Shown here: positions 23,773 through 30,900 of the stretch, in pieces
How positions within the stretch are numbered: the first letter of the stretch is position 1
How the letters are laid out: every line of letters starts with the position of its first letter
IMG/VR virus record: IMGVR_UViG_3300029266_002291
Location: 1-53,155 of that record
DNA: 53,155 bases
Source of the DNA: a virus
Reading direction: 5' to 3' (one strand)
Notes under the pieces: generated by a model
Database searches by the model: none
What the model was told of the DNA's origin: nothing
What the model saw: only the letters and a program-made list of their open reading frames with translations
Position numbers and translations under genes: made by a program

Positions 23773-24081
23773 GTGGAGACCATCACGATCGCTGTCCGCG
23801 CCGCGCGGCCGAAGAACTCCGACGGCGACTTCATCGGCGAGCCAAACGCGTGGATGCCGCTGTATGGCGCGATCGTGTGGCCGCGGGCCTCGGAGGAGAA
23901 GGACGGCGGCGAGGTCAACATCGACGGCTGGAACGTGAAGCTCGACTGGGGCACCACGGCCGCCGCCATCCAGTCCGACGCCCAGCTGGAGATCCTCGGC
24001 GAGGTGCACTCGGTCAGCGAGCCGCCCGCCCGCTATCTCGGCAAGGCCGTCATCCTCAAGACTCTGCACGTGAGCACCTGA
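23773..24081 (+). CDS. Head-tail stopper-like protein, 102 aa
   Basis: GTG at 23773 lies three bases after the previous stop. The product is a small beta protein (VETITIAVRAARPKNSDGDF; EILGEVHSVSEPPARYLGKA) of the size and position of siphovirus head closure (stopper) proteins. It shares one base with the following gene. Confidence 0.6.
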   Translation: METITIAVRAARPKNSDGDFIGEPNAWMPLYGAIVWPRASEEKDGGEVNIDGWNVKLDWGTTAAAIQSDAQLEILGEVHSVSEPPARYLGKAVILKTLHVST

Positions 24082-24455
24082 TGCCCATCCGGGTCACGCG
24101 CTACAAGCACGACGCCGCGGGCGTGACGGCGTTCATGAACGGGCCCGAGCTGGGCGAGGCGGTCACCGAGGCGTCCCAGGATGTCGTGGCCATCGCCCGC
24201 CCCATGAGCTCCACGCTGGCGGGCAACTGGGCCGTCGAGGTCGGGCCGCCGGTCCTCATCGAGGGCTTGTCCCGCCTCACCCGCAACGTCACCAACGACC
24301 ACGAGGCCGCTGCCGCGATCGAGTTCGGCTCCGGCGTGCGCAACCGCGGCGCCACCGGCGCGAACGTCCGACCCCAGGGGGGCTACTCTGATCCGCAGCG
24401 CATCCTCGGGACGGCCGGGTCTCGCGTGGGCGACTACCAGGGAGAGCCAGGGTGA
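24081..24455 (+). CDS. HK97 gp10-like neck protein, 124 aa
   Basis: The protein starts MPIRVTRYKHDAAGVTAFMN. It has helices with ASQDVVAIARPMSSTLAGNW, and ends in a Gly-rich tail with AAAIEFGSGVRNRGATGANV, a pattern of gp10-like neck/tail completion proteins. The ATG shares a base with the upstream stop (TGATG), and its stop overlaps the next GTG. Confidence 0.6.
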   Translation: MPIRVTRYKHDAAGVTAFMNGPELGEAVTEASQDVVAIARPMSSTLAGNWAVEVGPPVLIEGLSRLTRNVTNDHEAAAAIEFGSGVRNRGATGANVRPQGGYSDPQRILGTAGSRVGDYQGEPG

Positions 24456-24880
24456 CCTTCCCGTCGATCAAGTCCACCCGGCCGTATGGCGACGGTGTGG
24501 CCGCGGGCAAGCTCCTGCTGGCCCGCTGGTTCCCCGAGCTGGCCGACGAGCAGGATGGCACCTTCCACGTCGGACGGGTCTTCCCCAACGACCGGAACCT
24601 CATCGACATCCTGCCGTTCGTGCGAATCCGCGACATCGGCGGGAACGACAACGGGCTCAGTGACCGGCAGCTGATCGACTTCGACTTCTTTCACAAGACG
24701 TATCGCGAGGTCCGCGAGCTGGCGGACGAAGCGCGGACCCGGTTGTTGAGCTATCCTCATGTTGCAGGCTCCACGGTGATCGACCAGGTGTCAACCGCCA
24801 TGCGACCCCACGACGTCCCCTGGGACGACGACAGGATCTACAGGCAGTACAGCAGCTTCACGTTCAGCGTCCGTCGCTGA
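24452..24880 (+). CDS. Tail terminator protein
   Basis: The 142-residue protein from GTG 24452 has the layout of siphovirus tail terminators: FVRIRDIGGNDNGLSDRQLI, then FDFFHKTYREVRELADEAR, and a beta end (IYRQYSSFTFSVRR). It lies directly before the major tail protein, the standard position. It caps the tail tube and joins it to the neck. Confidence 0.75.
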   Translation: MTFPSIKSTRPYGDGVAAGKLLLARWFPELADEQDGTFHVGRVFPNDRNLIDILPFVRIRDIGGNDNGLSDRQLIDFDFFHKTYREVRELADEARTRLLSYPHVAGSTVIDQVSTAMRPHDVPWDDDRIYRQYSSFTFSVRR

Positions 24881-24904
24881 CAGACCCCGGAAGGAAGACA
24901 CACC

Positions 24905-25570
24905 GTGAGCTTCGAGGCACTCAGGCAGCAGCAGGACGACCTGGTCCGGAAGGTGCTCGACGGCGCCTTGTTCCGGGCCCCGATGACCGCCCCGCACATC
25001 TCCGCGGCCACCCTCTTCGCGCCCGACGGCGAGTTCCTGGAGCTCCCCCTCGGCTGGGAAGACCTCGGCCTGCTGAACACCGACGGCATGGGCCACAGCC
25101 GGTCAGTCACCAGCTCCGAGACCCCGGCCTTCGGTCGCACCTCGCCGGTCCGCTCCGACGTCTCCACCGACACCGATACGATGAGCGTCGTCTGTATCGA
25201 GACCAAGCTGTCCACCATCGAGCTGGGCACCGGCTCCGTCATCGCCCCCGGCGCGCGGGACGCGACCAACGGCTCCCTGGAGATCAAGAAGCCCCCGCGC
25301 CCGACCCCGCGGCAGTACCGCTTCTTCTCCGTCGCCAAGGACGAGACCGCCGAGGGTGACATCTACATCTGCAAGTACATGCCCAAGGGGAAGATCGGCT
25401 CCTACGGTGACCAGGCCATGAGCGTCGGCGACGACGCCTTCGGCTGGCCCGCCACGGTCACCGGTCAGGTCGACGAGACGTGGGGCGCGTCGGGCTCGTG
25501 GATCTTCGGTGGCCCGGGTTGGAACGCCCGGCTGGAGCAGATGGGGCTGACGCCCCTCGCCGTAGTGTAA
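24905..25570 (+). CDS. Major tail protein
   Basis: The 221-residue protein starts at GTG 24905 after CCGGAAGGAAG. It has SFEALRQQQDDLVRKVLDGA, then LELPLGWEDLGLLNTDGMGH, and the conserved beta barrel part with VVCIETKLSTIELGTGS. DIYICKYMPKGKIGSYGDQA and the end SWIFGGPGWNARL complete the tube subunit. Many copies stack as the tail tube around the tape measure. A strong hairpin follows it at 25580. Confidence 0.85.
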   Translation: MSFEALRQQQDDLVRKVLDGALFRAPMTAPHISAATLFAPDGEFLELPLGWEDLGLLNTDGMGHSRSVTSSETPAFGRTSPVRSDVSTDTDTMSVVCIETKLSTIELGTGSVIAPGARDATNGSLEIKKPPRPTPRQYRFFSVAKDETAEGDIYICKYMPKGKIGSYGDQAMSVGDDAFGWPATVTGQVDETWGASGSWIFGGPGWNARLEQMGLTPLAVV

Positions 25571-25576
25571 GTGCTC

Positions 25577-25605
25577 TTTACTGAAGCCCTCTGAAGTGCC
25601 ATACT
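25577..25605 (+). promoter_or_regulatory. Leaderless-type promoter of the HNH gene, inside a hairpin
   Basis: A -35-like TTTACT (25577-25582) and a -10 CATACT (25600-25605) are separated by 17 bases. Six bases later comes the ATG at 25612. This is the same TANNNT-N6-ATG geometry as two other genes here, and the promoter overlaps the hairpin at 25580-25629. Confidence 0.55.
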
Positions 25606-25629
25606 ACTGGCATGACAGAGGGCTTCAGT
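25580..25629 (+). terminator. Long hairpin enclosing the HNH start codon; terminator of the major tail gene
   Basis: ACTGAAGCCCTCTG pairs perfectly with CAGAGGGCTTCAGT (14 bp), and TGCCA with TGGCA continues the stem inward. The ATG of the HNH gene (25612) lies in the 3' half. In a read-through tail transcript the start would be masked, while a transcript starting at the internal promoter would not contain the 5' arm. Confidence 0.75.
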
Positions 25630-26466
25630 GTGTCCAGGACCAGTGCGGGCCGTCAGGTGTTGGTCGAGCGGCGTTGCAAGGACTGTGGGGCACCCCTGAC
25701 CCATGTCGGTGGCAAGGGGCGCTGGCCGGTGCGCTGCCCTGAACACCAGGCAGCTCGGCGGAACGAAGTGAACAGGGAGAAGAAGGCTAGGTACCGCGAG
25801 TCAGCTCTTGTCGGATCTCCTCGACTCTGTGCCGACTGCGCCACGCCGCTCATCAAGACTTCGCACAAGTGGCCGACGCGCTGTTCTCCATGCCAGGTTG
25901 AGCAGACCAAGAAGCGCGCGGGCGAGCGTCGAGCGATCAGGGTCAAGCCGGTTACCAGTTGCCCCGACTGCTTGAAGCCGCATCCTAGTGACGCCCCTCG
26001 TCGTCAGGGCTCTCGATGCGCTGCGTGTGCTCAAATTCGCGGGAATCAGCTTGCGGCTGAGTATCGCCGCAAGTATCCCGAACGCGACCGCGCCGTTGCT
26101 AAGGCGTACCGCGAGCGCCATCCCGACAGAGTCATCAATAGGAATCACGCTCGTCGCGTAGCGACCACCGGCGCCGAGTCGGAACAGATCCTTACCTCGG
26201 TCCTCTTGGAGCGCGACGGAACGCGCTGCTCACTCTGCCCCGAAGAGATCGACTTCGAGCTCAAGTGGCCTCACCCTGGCTCTAAGAGTCTGGACCACAT
26301 CACCCCTGTCGCCGCAGGTGGGTCGCATACGTACGACAATGTCGCTCTGGCGCACCTGGTCTGCAACATCAGCAAGAACGTGGGCGAGGCACCCAAGACG
26401 ACTTACGCCGACCTCGTGCGTGCTACCGTAGACGCTGTGACTCAGGCTTCAGCAGTACAGTCGTGA
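25612..26466 (+). CDS. HNH endonuclease with N-terminal zinc ribbons, 284 aa
   Basis: Three Cys clusters (RRCKDCG with RCPEH; LCADCA with RCSPC; SCPDCLKPH with RCAAC) precede a basic helix (YRRKYPERDRAVAKAYRERH). The C-terminal HNH domain follows: TRCSLCPEEIDFELKWPHPG, then SLDHITPVAAGGSHTYDN, then HLVCNISKN. It is a free-standing, probably homing, endonuclease inserted between the major tail and tail chaperone regions. It is richer in A/T than its neighbours and flanked by hairpins at both ends, so it looks like an independent insertion with its own promoter. Its C-terminal nuclease block resembles that of the HNH gene at 110. Confidence 0.85.
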   Translation: MTEGFSVSRTSAGRQVLVERRCKDCGAPLTHVGGKGRWPVRCPEHQAARRNEVNREKKARYRESALVGSPRLCADCATPLIKTSHKWPTRCSPCQVEQTKKRAGERRAIRVKPVTSCPDCLKPHPSDAPRRQGSRCAACAQIRGNQLAAEYRRKYPERDRAVAKAYRERHPDRVINRNHARRVATTGAESEQILTSVLLERDGTRCSLCPEEIDFELKWPHPGSKSLDHITPVAAGGSHTYDNVALAHLVCNISKNVGEAPKTTYADLVRATVDAVTQASAVQS

Positions 26467-26468
26467 GC

Positions 26469-26510
26469 GGTGGGGCGACCCTGTCTGTGGAGGGCCAGGG
26501 TCGCCCCACC
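26469..26510 (+). terminator. Terminator after the HNH gene
   Basis: GGTGGGGCGACCCTG pairs perfectly with CAGGGTCGCCCCACC (15 bp, 12-base loop) two bases past the stop, then TTCAAC. Confidence 0.8.
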
Positions 26511-26549
26511 TTCAACACCCCGTCCTCCACACCCTGAAGGGAGCCCGTC

Positions 26550-26762
26550 GTGGCCACCAGCAAGCCCCGTTCCACCTCGAACACCGACAAGCTCGTGCTG
26601 GTCAGCCCCGACGGCGAGGACACTCGCGAGGTGACCACCGCGGCCGACGAGGTTGCCCTGCGCTGGCGTGGCTACCTCCCCGCCGAGCAGGCCAAGCTGG
26701 AGGCCCCCGAGCCGCCCAAGCCGACGCCCCCGGCTCCCCCGTCCACCTCCAACCCCTCCTGA
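26550..26762 (+). CDS. Small hypothetical protein, 70 aa (paralogue of 26780)
   Basis: The GTG start follows GAAGGGAG. The product reads SNTDKLVLVSPDGEDTREVT, then ALRWRGYLPAEQ, with a Pro-rich tail. It shares the pattern SPDG...T...E...LR...GY with the next gene, so the two are likely duplicates. Similar short proteins lie near tail genes in other actinophages as far as I recall; function unknown. Confidence 0.6.
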   Translation: MATSKPRSTSNTDKLVLVSPDGEDTREVTTAADEVALRWRGYLPAEQAKLEAPEPPKPTPPAPPSTSNPS

Positions 26763-26779
26763 CCTGAGAGGCTCCTCCG

Positions 26780-27025
26780 ATGGCCCGTTCCACCTCCTCC
26801 GGCCCCCTGCCGCGGCTCTACAGCCCCGACGGCCGTCGGTCGATCGTCCCCACCTCGAAGGAGGAGGGTGCCACCCTCCGCGACGACGAGGGCTACACCA
26901 CCACGCCGCCGAAGAACGTCGCCACCGCGAACTCCGGCGCCGAGGGGCAGCGGCGAGCCCGCGCCTCCTCGACGACCGAGGGCTCGGAGACCAACACCGG
27001 CAGCACCACCCCGGACGAGTCCTGA
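26780..27025 (+). CDS. Small hypothetical protein, 81 aa (paralogue of 26550)
   Basis: The product reads LPRLYSPDGRRSIVPTSKEE, then GATLRDDEGYTTTPP, and ends in a Ser/Thr/Gly-rich disordered tail. It shares the SPDG and LR...GY motifs with its upstream neighbour. A stable terminator follows 7 bases after the stop. Confidence 0.6.
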   Translation: MARSTSSGPLPRLYSPDGRRSIVPTSKEEGATLRDDEGYTTTPPKNVATANSGAEGQRRARASSTTEGSETNTGSTTPDES

Positions 27026-27031
27026 CGTGAG

Positions 27032-27055
27032 CCGCCCCCGCTTCGGCGGGGGCGG
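27032..27055 (+). terminator. UUCG-capped terminator before the tail chaperones
   Basis: CCGCCCCCGC and GCGGGGGCGG form a 10-bp stem closed by a C(TTCG)G tetraloop, one of the most stable hairpins known, followed by TATCATC. Confidence 0.75.
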
Positions 27056-27099
27056 TATCATCTCCTCCACCACCTCCACACAGGAAGAAGCCCTCCACC

Positions 27100-27456
27100 A
27101 TGGCTGCTGAGAACACCGTCCACCTCGACCTCGACGCGCTGGAGCGCGAGAGCGTCCAGGGTCTGCCGAAGAAGAAGAAGGACCCCTACTTCGTCGTCGC
27201 CGGTGGCAAGCGGGTCACCTTCCGCGACGCTGTCGAGCTGAACTACACCGTCCTCGCCACCATGGAGGACACCCCCGGCCGGTTCTTCCGTGCCGCGATC
27301 AAGGACCCGGCCGAGCGGACTCACTTCCTGAACTGGGCTAACGACGCCGGTGAGGACAACACCTCCGGCCTCAGCGGCGTGAAGCTCCGTGCCCTCATGG
27401 AGGGCTACCGGGACTACTACGGGCTGGACAAGATGGGAAACGCCGTCGGCTCCTAG
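27100..27456 (+). CDS. Tail assembly chaperone, short form
   Basis: The 118-residue protein (MAAENTVHLDLDALERESVQ) has PYFVVAGGKRVTFRDAVELN and ALMEGYRDYYGLDKMGNAVG, and ends at TAG 27454. It corresponds to lambda gpG-type chaperones that coat the tape measure during tail assembly. A slippery site lies seven codons before its stop. CAGGAAG precedes the ATG. Confidence 0.85.
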   Translation: MAAENTVHLDLDALERESVQGLPKKKKDPYFVVAGGKRVTFRDAVELNYTVLATMEDTPGRFFRAAIKDPAERTHFLNWANDAGEDNTSGLSGVKLRALMEGYRDYYGLDKMGNAVGS

Positions 27457-27908
27457 CGTTACTGCAACGCTACGGAGCCGAGGTTGAGGTCGACCTCCAG
27501 ACGGTAGCCCAGCTTGACCTGGGCTACCTCTGGAGGGCTCGCAAATGGCGGAAGCTGTTGAACTTCATCGACAAGCTGCCCGCCAACTCGAAGACCAACG
27601 AGGCGATGGCCAACGACGCCGACTACGTTCGGGCGGTCCTCAAGAGCGGCACCAAGCTCAAGTCGTCGAACAACCCCGGCCTGTCCGTCTGGACGATCGA
27701 GGCCGCACTGCTGGCGCGCAACAACGATCTGCAGCAGCAGAACAACCTCCTGCTCCAGAAGATCAACTCCAAGGCCGGTGCGCAGGTGCCGCAGTTCGTC
27801 CCCGAGCCCCGGCCACTCACCGCCTTCGACGCCGTGCGCCAGGAGCGCAAGCTCGCGACTTACCATGATCTGACGTCTAAGCTGTTGGGCAGCCGCGCAG
27901 GGAAGTAG
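27100..27908 (+). CDS. Tail assembly chaperone, long form by -1 frameshift
   Basis: A -1 slip at G GGA AAC (27435-27441) joins codons up to 27441 with the frame that reads RRRLLALLQRYGAEVEVDLQ, then DLGYLWRARKWRKLLNFIDK. It continues to 27908, giving about 269 residues. The LWRARKWRKLLN segment is the usual signature of the gpT-like extension. The second frame has no ribosome site of its own and its N-terminal part precedes any start codon, so frameshifting is needed. The short to long ratio sets tape-measure chaperoning, and the tape-measure gene follows directly. Confidence 0.88.
27435..27441 (+). other. Programmed -1 frameshift heptamer G GGA AAC
   Basis: In the zero frame the codons are ATG GGA AAC. 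The heptamer has the X XXY YYZ form known from phage tail chaperones. Confidence 0.9.
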
Positions 27909-27938
27909 CCCTCCGCACGATCCAGAAGGAGGACCGCG

Positions 27939-30900
27939 GTGCCCCCGCCATACTCGGCAGGATCCATTTTTCTGAGCGTGGTTCCATCGTTCAGGGGTGT
28001 CCCCGAGCAGATCCGCGAAGAGTTCCGCAAGATGGCCATTGACGCCGCGGACGCGCTCGACAAGCCGTTCGAGGATCGGGTCACCAAGAGCATCCCGAAG
28101 GCTGTCGAGAAGGCCGGGAAGGCCGCGGCGGAAGCGGCAGGCAAGGCAGGCGAGGAGTCCGGCAAGAAGTACGCCGGGAAGTTCGACGCCACCGTCAAGT
28201 CGGCCGTGGCCAGCCTCAACAAGAGCCTGCCGACGATCCAGCCGAAGATCGACGACAAGTCGATGAACGCTCAGCTGAAGGCGGTCGCCCGGAACCTGGC
28301 GGTGCTCACCGACTCCAAGAAGGAGATCGGGATGGAGCTGAACCCCGGCACCACCTTCGAGTTGCTGACAAAGATCGAGTCGGACCTCCGTGACATCCAG
28401 GACCGCGCCGGGAGCATGGACCTCCGCGTCAACGCCGCCGACATGATGGTGACGGTCGCCAAGGCTCGCGGAGAGCTGGAGTCGCTGAACGGGATCCAGA
28501 TTGAGCCGGAGCTGAAGCTCGACCGGCAGATGGGCGAGTTCGAGCGCACCCTGAAGAACGCCATCAAGGGCGCCACCGACCGGATCCCGCCTGTCACGCT
28601 CACGGCCGACTCCTCGGACGTCGAGAAGGAGATCAAGGACATCCGCCAGGAGCTGTTCGAGCTCGGCGACAAGGACATCGGCATCGACATCGACGCGGGC
28701 TCCGCGTTCCTGCGCCTCGGCCAGCTGCAGAGCCGCCTCCAGCTGGTGAGCGACGGCCGGTGGGGCATTGACATCAGCGTCGACGCCGCGGCAGCAGCAG
28801 CCCAGCTGGCTGGCGTGCTCGCCATGGTGGAGAAGCTCGACAACACCGAGGCCGAGATTGACATCGACGTCGACGGCAAGGCCGCCACTGCCGCGATGCG
28901 CGAGATCTCTCGCGAGGTGGGCGACGCCAGCCGACGCGCCGACGACGGCGCCAACTCCTTCCGCGCCTTCAACGCCCGCGTGCTCGGCATCGCCGCCATC
29001 GGGCCCGCCGTCATCCCCGTCCTGGGCATCCTCGCCGCCTCGATCGGCGGCCTCCTTCCGCTTCTCGCCGTCGGCGGTGCCGCAGCGGGTGTGTTCGCCC
29101 TTGGAGTGGTGGGCATCGGTGACGCGGTCGGAGCCATGGGTGACGCACAGAAGGACGCCGCCGCCGACTCGGCCGCCTACAACAAGGCCGTCACCGCCGC
29201 CACCGCTGGAGTCCGTGACGCCGAGCGCGGCCTGGCCGCGGCTCGGCGGGATGCTGGTGAGAGCGCGGAGCAGGCCAACCGCCGCGTCATGTCCGCCCTC
29301 CAGGGTGTTCAGGACGCCGAACGCGACCTGTCCGACGCGCAGCGAGATGCCCGGCAGGCCCAGGCCGACCTCACCGAGGCCCGCCGGGAGGCGGCCGACC
29401 AGGCCGAGAAGCTGGCCCTCCGCGGGCGCGACAACCTCCTCGACGCCCGCCAGGCGCAGCTCGACCTCAACGAGGCGCAGGCCGACTACGACGCGGCCCT
29501 GGCCGAAGGTGTGGCGGGCGACGCCCTGGAGCAGCTGTCCATCGACCTGGACCGCGCCCGGCTGCGCATGGATCAGGTAGCCGAGACCAACGGGGACATC
29601 GCCTTCGAGCAGCAGAAGTGGATCGACGGCGGGGTCGAGGGCTCTGACGTCGTCGTCGCCGCTCAGGAGCGCGTCGAGGAGGCCAACCGCCGGGTCGGTG
29701 ACCAGGAGCGCGCACTCGCCGAGGCCAACGTCGCCGTCGCCGAAGCCCGCGCCGAGCAGTCCCGCGCCGCGGTGGAGGCCAACGAGAGCATCCGCGACGC
29801 CCAGGAGCAGCTGGCCGAGGCGCAGCTGGCCTACACCGACGCCGTCACCCAGACTTCTACCGCGCAGGACAAGCTGGCCGAGTCCATGGCTGCCCTGTCG
29901 CCCGCGGGCCAGAGCTTCGCCGCCTACCTGTTCAGCCTCAAGCCGCTGCTCGACGAGTTCCGGGAGCGGGCGCAGGAAGGCCTACTCCCCGGCCTGCAAA
30001 CGTGGATGCAGGCGATCATCGGCACCTACGGCCCCCAGTTCCTCTCGATCGTCTCCGGCATGTCCGCCGCCATCGGCGGCATGTTCGCCTACTTCGGTGA
30101 GGTTCTTCAGCAGGAGCCGTTCCGCCAGTTCTTCGACATGGTCGAGCGCTCCGGGCCCGCCTTCATCGGGATCATGGGCGAGGTGCTCGGCAACCTCGGG
30201 CTCGGCGTGGCCAGCCTGATCGCCGCCATGGAGCCGCTCGGCTTCGTCTTCGGTCAGTGGCTCGTCGATGCGACCGCGGCCTTCGCCAACTGGGCGGACA
30301 ACCTCGCGGGCAGCGAGGGCCTCAAGGGCTTCATGGAGTTCGTCGAGCGGGTCGGCCCGAAGGTCGGCGAGTTCTTCGAGGCGCTCCTCGGAGCGATCAT
30401 CGCCATCGTCATCGCCCTGGCGCCGTTCGGCGAGGACTTGCTGGAAGGCTTCACCGCCTTCCTCAACTGGATCGCCGACATGGACACCGAGAAGCTCGGT
30501 GCCATCGTGATCGGCATCGTCGGACTCACCATCGCCTTCCAGACCATCGTCGGTCTCAACGCCCTGATCCAGGGCTTCGCCACAGTGGTCAGCCTGGCCA
30601 GCGTGGCGTTCGGTTCCGTGGCTGCCACGGCCCCCGCGGGTGCCGCAGGGCTCGTCGGGTGGAGCGGGGCGGCCACGGGCGCCACCGCCGCCTCCGGGGG
30701 GCTCCTGAGCGTCCTGGGGTCGATCGTCATCATCTCCGCCATCGTGGTCGTCGCGATCGGGCTGATCGGGCTGGCGCTCTACCTGCTCTGGCAGAACAGC
30801 GAGACCTTCCGCGACATCGTGACAGCCGTCTGGGATGCCGTCCAGTGGGCGGCCCAGCGTGTCGCGGACTTCTTCATGACCTACGTGTGGCCGATCATGC

